Assembly: GCA_913057515.1 (NCBI GenBank)
Contig: CAJXOJ010000002.1
Location: 1 to 64,000, forward strand
Origin: an uncultured Cycloclasticus sp.
Lineage (GTDB): Bacteria; Pseudomonadota; Gammaproteobacteria; Methylococcales; Cycloclasticaceae
Direction: 5' to 3'
Length of the DNA: 64,000 bases
The notes beneath the pieces were generated by a model, which made no database searches, was not told the DNA's origin, and worked only from the letters and a program-made list of their open reading frames with translations. Position numbers and translations under genes: made by a program. Positions within the stretch are counted from its first letter, which is position 1; each line of letters starts with the position of its first letter. This document shows, in pieces, positions 18,100 to 28,422 of this stretch.

Positions 18100-19986
18100 A
18101 TGAATAGTCAATACGAAGCCTCCGATATTGAAGTTTTAACCGGGCTTGACCCCGTTAAGAAAAGGCCGGGAATGTATACCGACACGGCTCGCCCCAATCA
18201 CCTTGTTCAAGAAGTTCTTGATAACAGTGTTGATGAAGCTATTGGCGGGTTTGCTACTCGGATCATTGTATGCGTATATAAGGATGGCTCAATTAAAATA
18301 GAAGATGATGGTCGAGGTATGCCGGTTGATATTCATCCTGAGCACGGTGTTCCAGGCATTGAATTAATCCTGTCACGTTTACATGCGGGTGGCAAATTTT
18401 CTAATAAAAACTATCAATTTTCAGGTGGTTTACACGGGGTGGGTATTTCTGTTGTGAACGCACTTTCTTCACGGGTTGATGTTGAAGTGAAACGTGCTGG
18501 AATTCGTTGGCATATGGCCTTTGAAAATGGCAATAAAGTGACTGATTTAGAAGAATTAGGAACGGTGGGGCAACGCAATACGGGTACTTCGGTTCATTTT
18601 AAACCGAACCCTATTTACTTTGATTCGGCGACTATTTCCTTAACTAAGTTGAAGCATGTACTTCGAGCTAAGGCGGTGCTTTGCCCTGGCTTAAGTATTC
18701 AATTAAATGATGATATTAATGCAGAAAAAGCTGAGTGGCATTATGAAAATGGTTTAACGGATTATTTGTTAGGAGAGCTAGAGCACTTAACTTTATTACC
18801 ACCAGAAGGCTTTATCTCAGGCGCGACCAGTGCGCGTGAATCGGTCGAATGGGCCGTTGCATGGTCTTCAGATGCTGGGGAAGGCATTACCGAAAGTTAT
18901 GTCAATCTAGTGCCCACCGCTCAAGGTGGGACACATGTTAATGGGCTTCGCACCGGATTAACCGAGGCGGTTAGAGAGTTTTGTGAGTTTCAATCGTTGC
19001 TTCCACGTGGAGTTAAAATCACTCCGGATGATGTGTGGGAGCGCTGTCACTATGTGTTATCTATCAAACTTGAAGACCCTCAGTTTTCAGGACAAACGAA
19101 AGAACGCCTAACTTCTCGTGAATGTGCAGCCTTTGTTTCCGGTGTTGCTAAAGATAGTTTTAGTCTCTGGCTTAATCAGCACCCATCGGTTGGCGAGGAG
19201 ATTGCGCAGATTGCTATCCAGCGTGCACAAAATAGACAACGAGCGGGTAAAAAAGTAGTTAGAAAAAAAGTAACAGCGGGGCCTGCCTTACCTGGGAAAT
19301 TAGCAGATTGCTCATCACAAGATTCAGAACGCTCTGAACTGTTTTTAGTGGAAGGCGATTCTGCGGGTGGTTCAGCTAAACAAGCACGTGATCGTGATTT
19401 TCAGGCGATTATGCCATTACGTGGGAAAATTTTAAATACGTGGGAAGTAGACCCAGCTGATGTTTTAGCGTCTGAAGAAGTGCACAATATTTCGGTGGCG
19501 ATTGGTGTAGAACCGGGGTCACCGAACTTGGCATCGTTACGTTATAACAAAATTTGTATTCTGGCAGACGCCGACTCAGATGGGCTGCACATTGCGACTT
19601 TATTATGTGCGTTATTTGTACGTCATTTCGCACCACTAGTAGATGCTGGGCATATATATGTCGCCATGCCACCATTGTACCGAGTCGATGTTGGCAAACA
19701 GGTTTTTTATGCGTTAGATGATGCAGAAAAAGAGGGTGTGTTAGATCGTATTGCCGCAGAAAAATTAAAAGGCAAGATTAATGTCCAGCGTTTTAAAGGT
19801 TTAGGAGAAATGAATCCCGCGCAATTACGTGTTACTACGTTGGATCCCGATACACGTCGTTTAGTTAGATTGAGCATGCAATCGGGTGATAACACACATT
19901 CTAGAATGGATATGTTGCTGGCTAAAAAGAGAGCATCGGATCGTAAAATTTGGTTACAAGAAAGCGGTAATTTAGCTAGTTTATAA
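18100..19986 (+). CDS. parE: DNA topoisomerase IV subunit B
   Basis: ATPase subunit of the enzyme that unlinks daughter chromosomes. GHKL ATPase motifs are present (EVLDNSVDEAIGG, IEDDGRGMPV, FSGGLHGVGISVVNALS), followed by the transducer domain and the TOPRIM domain with FLVEGDSAGGSAKQARDR and the DADSDGLH metal site. The length of 628 aa and the lack of the long GyrB insert favour ParE over GyrB, and parC follows. The end QRFKGLGEMNPAQLRVTTLD is typical. The stop codon is the first triplet of a duplicated 57-60 bp element that fills the gap before parC. Confidence 0.97.
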   Translation: MNSQYEASDIEVLTGLDPVKKRPGMYTDTARPNHLVQEVLDNSVDEAIGGFATRIIVCVYKDGSIKIEDDGRGMPVDIHPEHGVPGIELILSRLHAGGKFSNKNYQFSGGLHGVGISVVNALSSRVDVEVKRAGIRWHMAFENGNKVTDLEELGTVGQRNTGTSVHFKPNPIYFDSATISLTKLKHVLRAKAVLCPGLSIQLNDDINAEKAEWHYENGLTDYLLGELEHLTLLPPEGFISGATSARESVEWAVAWSSDAGEGITESYVNLVPTAQGGTHVNGLRTGLTEAVREFCEFQSLLPRGVKITPDDVWERCHYVLSIKLEDPQFSGQTKERLTSRECAAFVSGVAKDSFSLWLNQHPSVGEEIAQIAIQRAQNRQRAGKKVVRKKVTAGPALPGKLADCSSQDSERSELFLVEGDSAGGSAKQARDRDFQAIMPLRGKILNTWEVDPADVLASEEVHNISVAIGVEPGSPNLASLRYNKICILADADSDGLHIATLLCALFVRHFAPLVDAGHIYVAMPPLYRVDVGKQVFYALDDAEKEGVLDRIAAEKLKGKINVQRFKGLGEMNPAQLRVTTLDPDTRRLVRLSMQSGDNTHSRMDMLLAKKRASDRKIWLQESGNLASL

Positions 19987-20100
19987 AGCTGAGTTAGGCG
20001 CGCTGGTCTGCGCCTGTACGAAACTTATGCCCTTTGGGTGTAAAGCTGAGTTAGGCGGCAGTAAAAAAGCTGTCTTTAGGAAACTGATGCCCATTGGGTG
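19984..20100 (+). repeat. Tandem duplicated structured element between parE and parC
   Basis: Copy 1 (19984-20040, including the parE stop TAA) and copy 2 (20041-20100) both begin TAAAGCTGAGTTAGGCG. They end GAAACTTATGCCCTTTGGGTG or GAAACTGATGCCCATTGGGTG. The middles differ in sequence yet each can form a short stem with an 8-base loop: GGCGC/GCGCC in copy 1, GGCAG/CTGTC (one G-U pair) in copy 2. A second mini-stem CCC/GGG lies in each tail. Copy 2 runs into the parC ribosome site. The function is unknown; this could be an RNA leader affecting parC expression, or a recent duplication. Confidence 0.75.
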
Positions 20101-20109
20101 GAGAGTGAA

Positions 20110-22353
20110 ATGAGTACAACAGAATTTGAGAACATAGAAACACTTCCACTAAAAGACTTTACCGAGAAAGCCTATTTAGATTATTCCATGTACGTGATTC
20201 TAGATCGTGCATTGCCACATATTGCCGATGGCCTGAAGCCTGTTCAACGACGAATCGTATACGCCATGTCTGAGCTTGGCTTGTCTAATCAAGCGAAATT
20301 TAAAAAGTCGGCGAGAACAGTCGGTGATGTGCTGGGTAAGTTTCATCCTCATGGTGATACAGCGTGTTATGAAGCGATGGTTCATATGGCTCAGCCTTTT
20401 GCTTACAGGTATCCGCTTGTTGATGGGCAAGGTAATTGGGGCTCTCCTGATGACCCGAAGTCCTTTGCTGCAATGCGTTACACGGAGTCTCGCCTAGCAC
20501 CTTATGCAGAAAGCTTACTGAGTGAGTTAGGTCAAGGTACGGTTGATTGGACACCCAATTTTGATGGTACATTGGATGAACCGGTGCTGTTACCAGCACG
20601 CTTGCCAAACCTTCTGTTAAATGGAGTGACGGGCATCGCGGTTGGCATGTCGACTGATATTCCTCCACATAATTTAAATGAAGTGGCCAGTGCCTGTATT
20701 CGTTTGTTAGAAGAACCGAAAGCTGATTTAGCGATGCTAATGGAACATATTAAAGGGCCGGATTTTCCTACAGAAGCGGAAATTATTACTTCTCCTGAAG
20801 ATATTTTTGCGATGTATGAAAAAGGCTTGGGGAGTATGCGCGCACGAGCTCGGTATGAAGTAGAGCAAGGCCAGGTTATTGTGACAGCCTTGCCATATCA
20901 AGTATCGGGCGCGAAAGTGTTGGAACAAATTGCAGCGCAAATGCAGGCAAAGAAACTTCCATTGGTTGAGGATTTACGTGACGAGTCAGATCATGAGAAC
21001 CCAACACGTCTGGTTATTTCGCCAAGGTCGAATAGGGTCGATACTGAGCAATTGATGCTCCATCTGTTTGCAACCACTGATTTAGAGCGGACCTATCGAG
21101 TTAACTTTAATGTAATTGGCTTATCGGGTAAACCACAGGTTAAAAACTTAAAAAACCTACTGACAGAGTGGCTAACATTTCGTACGGAAACGGTTACAAA
21201 ACGTTTAAATTACCGTTTAGACAAGGTAAATGACCGCCTACATATTTTAGATGGGATGTTAATTGCTTATCTTAACCTTGATGAGGTGATTGCTATTATT
21301 CGCGAGGAGGATAAACCAAAACAAGCGTTAATGGAGCGATTTTCAATAACGGACGTGCAGGCAAATGCAATTCTTGAAATTAGGCTACGCCAATTAGCAA
21401 AACTAGAAGAGTTTAAGATTCGTTCAGAGCAAGATGAATTGGCTTTAGAGAAAGCCGAACTTGAGAAAATCCTTAATTCCAAACAACGATTACGGACATT
21501 GGTTAAAAAAGAAATTTTGGCGGATGCGAAATTATACGGCGATGCGAGGCGCTCACCGATTGTTAATCGTGATGTAGCAAAGGCACTTGATGAGCGGGCG
21601 CTGATCCCAAATGAACCCATGACAATTGTCATTTCGCAAAAAGGCTGGGTGCGCGCTGCTAAAGGACATGATATTGATCCAAAAAGCTTAACCTTTAGAT
21701 CGGGCGATGAGTATTTGTCTTCGGCCAAAGGTCGTAGTAATAGCTTAGTATATTTCTTAGATTCTACAGGACGAGTTTATAACCAAGCTGTTCATAGTTT
21801 ACCGTCAGCAAGAGGGCAAGGAGAACCACTGACCGGGCAATTAAAACCACCGGCTGGTTCAATGTTTACAGATGTCATTGCCGGTAATGATGAACGAGTT
21901 ATGTTGGCCTCTAGCGCAGGTTATGGGTTCGTTACTAAACTCAGTGAGCTTTATACTAAAAACAAAGCTGGGAAAGCGTTATTAACTCTACCCCAAGGAG
22001 CAAAGATTCTATCTCCGGTGTTATTTGAAGGGGAAGAAGGGTTGGTTGCAGCGGTTAGTAAGCAAGGGCGGCTGTTGATTTTTTCTGTGAGTGAAGCGCC
22101 AGAGTTATCTAGAGGAAAGGGTAATAAATTGCTGCAAATACCAACTAAAGATTTAAACTCCGGGGATGATGAAGTACTTGGTTTTTGTGTCGTGAATTTA
22201 GATCAAATGATACGCATTCATGCTGGGAAACGTTATATAAACCTTAAGCTCTCAGACTTGGATGCCTATAAGGGTAAAAGAGGCCAGCGCGGTACTAAGC
22301 TTCCACGAGGTTATCAAAACCCAGATGGTATTGAGCTGTTGATCAAAGAATAA
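20110..22353 (+). CDS. parC: DNA topoisomerase IV subunit A
   Basis: Breakage-reunion subunit of topoisomerase IV, partner of the ParE encoded just upstream. The N-terminus has the winged-helix region [13 protein letters not shown], the [12 protein letters not shown] segment and the catalytic Tyr in AAMRYTES. The C-terminal part is a beta-pinwheel DNA-wrapping domain. The residue matching E. coli ParC Ser80 in the quinolone region is Thr here; the Glu four residues on is kept. The track starts at GTG 20098, but that overlaps the ribosome site GGTGGAGAG. I choose the ATG at 20110 ([10 protein letters not shown], 747 aa). Confidence 0.96.
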   Translation: MSTTEFENIETLPLKDFTEKAYLDYSMYVILDRALPHIADGLKPVQRRIVYAMSELGLSNQAKFKKSARTVGDVLGKFHPHGDTACYEAMVHMAQPFAYRYPLVDGQGNWGSPDDPKSFAAMRYTESRLAPYAESLLSELGQGTVDWTPNFDGTLDEPVLLPARLPNLLLNGVTGIAVGMSTDIPPHNLNEVASACIRLLEEPKADLAMLMEHIKGPDFPTEAEIITSPEDIFAMYEKGLGSMRARARYEVEQGQVIVTALPYQVSGAKVLEQIAAQMQAKKLPLVEDLRDESDHENPTRLVISPRSNRVDTEQLMLHLFATTDLERTYRVNFNVIGLSGKPQVKNLKNLLTEWLTFRTETVTKRLNYRLDKVNDRLHILDGMLIAYLNLDEVIAIIREEDKPKQALMERFSITDVQANAILEIRLRQLAKLEEFKIRSEQDELALEKAELEKILNSKQRLRTLVKKEILADAKLYGDARRSPIVNRDVAKALDERALIPNEPMTIVISQKGWVRAAKGHDIDPKSLTFRSGDEYLSSAKGRSNSLVYFLDSTGRVYNQAVHSLPSARGQGEPLTGQLKPPAGSMFTDVIAGNDERVMLASSAGYGFVTKLSELYTKNKAGKALLTLPQGAKILSPVLFEGEEGLVAAVSKQGRLLIFSVSEAPELSRGKGNKLLQIPTKDLNSGDDEVLGFCVVNLDQMIRIHAGKRYINLKLSDLDAYKGKRGQRGTKLPRGYQNPDGIELLIKE

Positions 22354-22370
22354 AATAATTTATTGGGTAT

Positions 22371-22406
22371 AAAAAAGCCAAGCTGTTTAACGGCTTGGCT
22401 TTTTTA
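22371..22406. terminator. Bidirectional terminator between parC and fumarase
   Basis: Thirteen-base arms AAAAAAGCCAAGC / GCTTGGCTTTTTT surround a short loop, giving a GC-rich stem with a T-run on each strand. It lies between two convergent genes and should serve both. Confidence 0.92.
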
Positions 22407-22423
22407 TAAGCTGTTATAACGGT

Positions 22424-23947
22424 TTACTCGCTAACTACAGGAATACCCGCTATTTTAGATTGCCACAAAGCCGGGCCTGTTTTATGTACAGACTCACCGT
22501 TTGAATCAACAGCAACGGTTACTGGCATATCTTCTACATAAAATTCTCTGATCGCTTCCATTCCTAAGTCTTCAAAAGCAATAATTTTAGAGCTTTTAAT
22601 CGCTTTGGATACGAGGTAAGCAGCGCCGCCAACAGCCATTAAGTAAGTCGCTTTGTGTTTTTTAATGGCTTTAATGCCGTCTGGACCGCGTTCAGCTTTA
22701 CCAATCATGCCTAACAGCCCCGTTTTATCTAGCATCATCTCGGTGAATTTATCCATTCGAGTCGCTGTTGTAGGGCCAGCGGGGCCAACCACTTCACCTG
22801 CAATAGGGTCGACCGGACCAACGTAGTATATAAAGCGATTTTTAAAGTCAACTCCGTCAGGCAAGGCCTCTCCTCGTGCAAACATATCGGCAATTCGTTT
22901 ATGTGCAGCATCGCGACCTGTAAGCATGTGGCCACTAAGTAGGAGGCGATCGCCTGGCTTCCAGGACTGAGCTTGTTCTTCTGTCACAGTATCTAAATTG
23001 ACATGTTTTGTTTGAGCATCGGGTGCCCAAGCAATATCTGGCCAGTCTTCAAGTTTTGGTGGCTCAATATATGATGGGCCAGAACCATCTAGAACAAAAT
23101 GCGCGTGACGGGTAGCAGCACAATTGGGAATCATTGCAACTGGTAAAGAAGCTGCGTGAGTTGGCATGTGGTTGATTTTTACATCTAACACGGTTGTTAA
23201 ACCACCAAGACCTTGAGCGCCTATGCCCAAGGCATTTACTTTTTCGTACAATTCTAAGCGAAGTTCTTCCGCACGATTGCTCGGACCTCGGTCTTTAAGT
23301 TCTTGAATGTCAATATGCTCCATTAACGATTCTTTGGCCAGTTTCATCGCCATTTCGGCAGTGCCGCCAACGCCAATGCCTAAAATACCTGGTGGGCACC
23401 AGCCAGCCCCCATGCTAGGGACTGTTTTTAATACCCAGTCTACGAGGCTATCGCTTGGGTTAAGCATGGCAAATTTAGACTTGTTCTCAGAGCCACCGCC
23501 TTTAGCGGCAACATGAATGCTAACGGTGTTACCTGGTACCATCTTCATGTGAACAACAGCAGGCGTGTTGTCCCCTGTGTTTTTTCTCGCACCTAATGGA
23601 TCGGTAACAATAGATGCCCTTAATACATTGTCGGGGTGTTGGTAGGCCTGTCTTACGCCTTCATTACACATTTCTTCAACACTCATAGTGCTGTCCCATT
23701 GAACATCCATGCCGATTTCTAAAAATAGGTTGGCGATGCCTGTATCCTGACAAATAGGGCGGTGATCCATCGCGCACATGCGTGAGTTGAGAAGAATTTG
23801 CGCCATGGCGTCTTTTGCAGCCGGAGACTCTTCTAACTCGTATGCTTGTCCTAACGCTTGAATATAGTCTTTGGGGTGATAATATGAAATAAATTGAAAG
23901 GCAGCAGCGACGCTTTCAATCAGGTCATTTTGTTTGATAATGGTCAT
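22424..23947 (-). CDS. fumA: Fumarate hydratase class I (iron-sulfur)
   Basis: Interconverts fumarate and malate in the TCA cycle using an oxygen-sensitive 4Fe-4S cluster. At 507 aa it is the single-chain class I form with fused alpha and beta parts. The three likely cluster cysteines are in ICQDTG, GWCPPGIL and PNCAATRH. GGGSENKSKFAML and the C-terminal VGPAGPTTATRMDKF and VGGAAYLVSKAI segments are typical. It lies 26 bases after the hybrid kinase gene in the same direction, so it may be read from the same transcript, though an AT-rich promoter in the gap is possible. A class II FumC is not seen in the window. Confidence 0.95.
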   Translation of the reverse strand: MTIIKQNDLIESVAAAFQFISYYHPKDYIQALGQAYELEESPAAKDAMAQILLNSRMCAMDHRPICQDTGIANLFLEIGMDVQWDSTMSVEEMCNEGVRQAYQHPDNVLRASIVTDPLGARKNTGDNTPAVVHMKMVPGNTVSIHVAAKGGGSENKSKFAMLNPSDSLVDWVLKTVPSMGAGWCPPGILGIGVGGTAEMAMKLAKESLMEHIDIQELKDRGPSNRAEELRLELYEKVNALGIGAQGLGGLTTVLDVKINHMPTHAASLPVAMIPNCAATRHAHFVLDGSGPSYIEPPKLEDWPDIAWAPDAQTKHVNLDTVTEEQAQSWKPGDRLLLSGHMLTGRDAAHKRIADMFARGEALPDGVDFKNRFIYYVGPVDPIAGEVVGPAGPTTATRMDKFTEMMLDKTGLLGMIGKAERGPDGIKAIKKHKATYLMAVGGAAYLVSKAIKSSKIIAFEDLGMEAIREFYVEDMPVTVAVDSNGESVHKTGPALWQSKIAGIPVVSE

Positions 23948-23973
23948 TAAAAACTCGTATTTTTTATAAAATT

Positions 23974-26900
23974 TTATTGTAACAAAGAGATTGGGTATAC
24001 GTTATCAATTACCCTATTGAATAGAATTTTTTCAAACTCTTCGGTGGGCATAGGTTTGCCGAAATAATACCCTTGGGCGTAGTCACAGTTTAGGTCTTTA
24101 AGTTGGGCACTTTGTTCTTTTGTTTCAACGCCTTCAGCAATAACCTCTATTCCCAAACTATGCGCTAAAGCGATAATAGTGCGTACGATGTCAGCGTCTA
24201 CGTTATCATTTAGACTATTACTTATAAATGATCGGTCTATTTTTAATAGGTTGATGGGTAAGCGTTTTAAATAACTTAGAGAGGAGTAGCCAGTACCAAA
24301 ATCATCGATGGCAAGCTTGATTCCCAAGTTTTTGAGTGTGTCTAGTTTGTTAATGATTAGTTGTTCGTTATTCATAACAGAACTTTCTGTAATTTCTAAT
24401 TCAAGTAAATGATGTGGAAGTTGAGTTGCTTCTAAAATTGAAGAAATTTTATGGATAATATCATCATCCTCTAATTGAAGGGGTGATAAGTTTACAGCGA
24501 CTCTTATTGGTTTAGCGCCTTGATCAATCCATTTTTTTAAAGCGGAGCAGGCCGTTTCTAATACCCATTCGCCAATCATATGAATTTGCCCTGTCTCTTC
24601 GGCTAAACCGATAAAATCATTGGGAGGTATAAGCCCTTTTTCGGGATGTTGCCAGCGTATCAGGGCCTCCATACCGATTAATTCGCCAGTCGAGAAATCA
24701 AACTGTGGTTGATAAAAGACTTTTAACTCATCACGCAAAATAACATTGCGTAGCTCATTTTCAATTATTAAGCGTTGGTTAATACTCTCAGCCATTGAGT
24801 CATCAAAGAATACATAGGGAGCTTTAGTCTGCTTAGATAAATACATGGCAATATCTGCATTCTTTATTAGGTTACTAATATTGTCACCACTGGAGGGGAA
24901 GACACTGATTCCAATACTGGCATTGACATGCATTTCTTTTTCTAAGAACACAAAGGGTCTTGATAGGTTCTGTTGTATCTTACTTGCTAGGCTCTCAATG
25001 ATTTGATGTGACTTAACATCTGTTAAAGCAATCACAAACTCATCCCCGCCAAAGCGCGAAATAATATCTATTTCTCTAATACTTCTTGAAAGGCGCTCGG
25101 CAACAATTTTAAGTAATAAATCTCCTGCTTCATGGCCATAAGAGTCATTAACGAGCTTAAAACGATCTAAATCAAGGAAAATGATAGCCATAAGCTTGTG
25201 CTCTTGCTTATGTTTGATAATGAGCTCAGAGGTCTTTGTTGTAAATAAGGATCTATTCATTAAACCGGTTAAATGATCCTTGTGTGCTAAGTTGAATATT
25301 TGTTTTTCGGTTTGCTTAGTCGCTAGTAGTCGATTAACCCGATTAACAAACAGTGGTAAATTTAAGGGTTTTGAAAAGTAATCTAATGCACCAGCTTTGA
25401 ATGCATTGTTGATGGCAGTTTCACTATCAAAGTGAGATGTGATGATGAAGGGGGTATTATTTTCGGACAACTCTTGGCTAAGTTTTCTAAACTCATGATC
25501 ATCATCGGCTAACGTACCCTCTAAAATAACGATATCAGGTTTGTTACGTTTACAATATAGCCTTCCTTGATGGTTATTAATAACTTCGTCTACATTATGC
25601 CCTTTATCTTCTAAAGAATTCTTAACTAAAAAACGATTACTTTTATCAGCATCAATTAATAAAATTTTTGCAGGCTGATGATCATGAACTAATTCAGGTT
25701 TGTTAGCATCTATAGCCTTCACAATGGAAGAAACTTCTCGTATGGCTAACTCAGCTTCGAATAAAATAACTTTATGTTGGAGATTTAGAAACTTTACTTC
25801 ATCATCACTGGAGTTTTCCAATTTTTCACAAGCCTGAGAAAGGCGTAGAGCCGCAATGTTGAAAGCGTCTTTTTCTATTGAGCCTGCAATGAGTTTAATA
25901 TTGGGTCTATCGAGTTGCGAGACAGCACTTTTTAATTGAAACAAGGAGTTTGGGATTTCCTCTAAGAACGACTCTAGTACGGCGTTAAATTTATGACCAA
26001 GACTTTCTTGGTGTTTTAAATAAGACGCTTCATCTAAGACTGTTTTGATTAAGGTGTTTTTTTCAGGGTAGTCCTTTAAGGCATCTTGAGATATCCATTG
26101 TCGCAAAGTGGTTTTTAATGACGTCAATGTCAAAGGCTTTGCCATAAAGTCATCCATTCCTGCTGCTATACATTGTTCACGATCAGCTACTTGTTTATTC
26201 GCCGTTAGTGCGATGATAGGAGTATGAACATTGTGGTTTTCAAGTTCACGAATTTGAAAAGTTGTTTCATAACCATCCATTTCAGGCATTTGACAATCCA
26301 TCAAAATAAGGTCGAATGGTTGGGCGGAAAAAATTTCTAACGCTTCAAGACCATCATTAGCAAGCGTAACGGTACATTTGAATCGCTCTAACATGGCTTT
26401 TGCAACCAGCTGATTAGCGTTGTTATCTTCGACAACTAGAATGTTTTTAAATGGGTATTCGGGCAGCTGTTCTTTTGCCTCGTCTTGCTCAATCAGAGCG
26501 GGTGTTTTTGGTGCTGTTGATGTGTTGAAGTTGAAAATCAAATCTGATTGCTTTACAGGCTTGGTAATATGCCCAAAAACATTTAATCTTTTTATTGAGT
26601 GTAGGTAACTTGAGTTATTTGCAACCAACAGGATTATTTTTGTCTCGCTTAATGCATTATCTGCATTAATCATACGTACTAATGCGGTTTGGCTAAGGTT
26701 TGAGTGAAGTTTATCGATTAAAATGAAGTCGTAAGGTTTTTTTAGCGCTTTATATTGGCGTAACTTCTTTATAGCAGCTAGGCCATCATTGAGGAAGTCT
26801 ACAAAATAACTTAAGGATTCAAATTGTTGAGCGATAAAACGGTTAGAAAAATCATCATCACCTACATATAAAATATTAAGTAGGTTTGGTGCCGCTTTAT

Positions 26901-28422
26901 GTATTTTCGGGTTTAGTTCTGTGGCTTTTTTATCAATAATGAAATTTGCGGTAAACCAAAACGTACTGCCTTTTTCAACTTGACTATTGACACCCATTTC
27001 ACCACCAAAAATAGTAACCAGCTGTCGACTGATCGCCAAGCCAAGCCCTGTGCCTCCAAATTCCCTAGTGGTTGTGCTATCGGCTTGTGAGAAAGCATCG
27101 AATATTTTATTTTGAACTTCTTGAGGAATACCAATACCGGTATCTTTTACTTCAAAAAGCAAGGTGAGGCTATTTTCATGCTGTGAAGATATTGATGTAG
27201 TAATGCTCACTTCGCCAGCATGGGTGAACTTTATAGCATTACCCAGTAAGTTTTGTAAAATTTGTTGAAGTCTTAACTCATCTGCAATTAAGTGAGTAGG
27301 AACATTATTGTCTAGGAAATAAGCGATAGAAATATTTTTTCGCTGAGTTTGTGAGCTTAATAGGGTAATGGCATTCTCTAGGGTGTTACGTAAGTTAAAG
27401 GCGGTGTTGTTTAACGTAACATCATGCTGATGGTATTTAGAGAAGTCTAAAACATCATCGATTAAGCTGAGTAATGAGCTGGCGCTAGTAGAGGCGACCT
27501 TTAAATACTCTTGCTGTTGGCTGGTAAGCTTCATATCAGATAGGAGCTCTAACATACCTGAAATGCCATTTAAGGGAGTTCGCAACTCGTGACTAACATT
27601 AGCGGCAAATTCACTTTTAACTTTAGCGGCTTCAATAGCAAGATCGCGGGTTGTGAGGAGTTCTTTTTCTCTATTTTCAAGAATGTGCATCATGTCTGTA
27701 AATGCGCGTTCCATTCTTATAATGTCTTGTGTACTACCAATACTTTTTCGATCTGCTTTATTACCTTTTGCAGCATTAAGCATGTTCTCGGCAAGGTTGT
27801 CGATTGGTTTTGTAATACGTTTTGTAACCAGCAAAAGAGCCCATAATAAAAGCAAAGCTAAACTACCTATCACGATTAAATTATATTTATAAAAATCACT
27901 TTTAAGTGCAGCTAGTACATCTTTACTGACGACTAGGCGAACGTATCCTAATAACTTAGGTTCAAAATCAGTGTCGGAGTAAAGAAATGCTTCCTCATCC
28001 TGGGTACTAAAAACGGGCGTAGTGTATGTCCACTCGGACTCACTCTCATATTCTAATAAGGTCAATTCTATGGGGAGGGTGGTTGCGTGCTTTTCTAATA
28101 AGTCGCTACTTTGGTAAATCAACTGCATTTTATCATTATAAATACCAGCTGCTTTAACATCTGGAAAGGAAAGAATAGATTCCACGACTAATTTCGCTTC
28201 ATCTTGGCTGAGGTATAGCAGTGCAATCCGGCTGCTATTTGCAAATGACTCTACTAATTGGAGGCCAGTTTTCTTGAGGCTATCGTGAACACTGGTCGAA
28301 GATAAGTTTGAAGTGACGAGTGTTGCAGTGGTTATTAACAGCGTAATACCAATAAAATAAGTGGTAGTAAGTAGGTTTTTAAAACTACGATGAGTTAAAA
28401 AGTGGTACAGCTTTTTAATCAT
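23974..28422 (-). CDS. Giant hybrid histidine kinase with GGDEF and EAL output domains
   Basis: An inner-membrane signalling protein of 1482 aa. Order: membrane helix (about 20-40), periplasmic sensor, second helix (about 181-200), HAMP, HisKA with phospho-His278 in NVSHELRTPL, HATPase (DTGIGIP, GGTGLGLAIS), receiver 1 (Asp570), receiver 2 (Asp709 in LILMDCQMPEMDG), a degenerate Hpt region (about 800-880) with Gly847 at the expected His, receiver 3 with Glu968 at the expected Asp, GGDEF near 1124 with an RxxD site, and an EAL domain (EAL near 1251, DDFGTGYSS). The cyclase and phosphodiesterase motifs both look intact. Its start overlaps the end of the periplasmic binding-protein gene by 8 bases, which suggests that protein is the sensory partner. 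Confidence 0.93.
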   Translation of the reverse strand: MIKKLYHFLTHRSFKNLLTTTYFIGITLLITTATLVTSNLSSTSVHDSLKKTGLQLVESFANSSRIALLYLSQDEAKLVVESILSFPDVKAAGIYNDKMQLIYQSSDLLEKHATTLPIELTLLEYESESEWTYTTPVFSTQDEEAFLYSDTDFEPKLLGYVRLVVSKDVLAALKSDFYKYNLIVIGSLALLLLWALLLVTKRITKPIDNLAENMLNAAKGNKADRKSIGSTQDIIRMERAFTDMMHILENREKELLTTRDLAIEAAKVKSEFAANVSHELRTPLNGISGMLELLSDMKLTSQQQEYLKVASTSASSLLSLIDDVLDFSKYHQHDVTLNNTAFNLRNTLENAITLLSSQTQRKNISIAYFLDNNVPTHLIADELRLQQILQNLLGNAIKFTHAGEVSITTSISSQHENSLTLLFEVKDTGIGIPQEVQNKIFDAFSQADSTTTREFGGTGLGLAISRQLVTIFGGEMGVNSQVEKGSTFWFTANFIIDKKATELNPKIHKAAPNLLNILYVGDDDFSNRFIAQQFESLSYFVDFLNDGLAAIKKLRQYKALKKPYDFILIDKLHSNLSQTALVRMINADNALSETKIILLVANNSSYLHSIKRLNVFGHITKPVKQSDLIFNFNTSTAPKTPALIEQDEAKEQLPEYPFKNILVVEDNNANQLVAKAMLERFKCTVTLANDGLEALEIFSAQPFDLILMDCQMPEMDGYETTFQIRELENHNVHTPIIALTANKQVADREQCIAAGMDDFMAKPLTLTSLKTTLRQWISQDALKDYPEKNTLIKTVLDEASYLKHQESLGHKFNAVLESFLEEIPNSLFQLKSAVSQLDRPNIKLIAGSIEKDAFNIAALRLSQACEKLENSSDDEVKFLNLQHKVILFEAELAIREVSSIVKAIDANKPELVHDHQPAKILLIDADKSNRFLVKNSLEDKGHNVDEVINNHQGRLYCKRNKPDIVILEGTLADDDHEFRKLSQELSENNTPFIITSHFDSETAINNAFKAGALDYFSKPLNLPLFVNRVNRLLATKQTEKQIFNLAHKDHLTGLMNRSLFTTKTSELIIKHKQEHKLMAIIFLDLDRFKLVNDSYGHEAGDLLLKIVAERLSRSIREIDIISRFGGDEFVIALTDVKSHQIIESLASKIQQNLSRPFVFLEKEMHVNASIGISVFPSSGDNISNLIKNADIAMYLSKQTKAPYVFFDDSMAESINQRLIIENELRNVILRDELKVFYQPQFDFSTGELIGMEALIRWQHPEKGLIPPNDFIGLAEETGQIHMIGEWVLETACSALKKWIDQGAKPIRVAVNLSPLQLEDDDIIHKISSILEATQLPHHLLELEITESSVMNNEQLIINKLDTLKNLGIKLAIDDFGTGYSSLSYLKRLPINLLKIDRSFISNSLNDNVDADIVRTIIALAHSLGIEVIAEGVETKEQSAQLKDLNCDYAQGYYFGKPMPTEEFEKILFNRVIDNVYPISLLQ

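Noticed and set aside
21267-21728. 153-aa ORF antisense to parC, the longest shadow frame in that area
   Set aside because: Fully inside a conserved coding region, Ser-rich as expected for a reverse-frame artefact.
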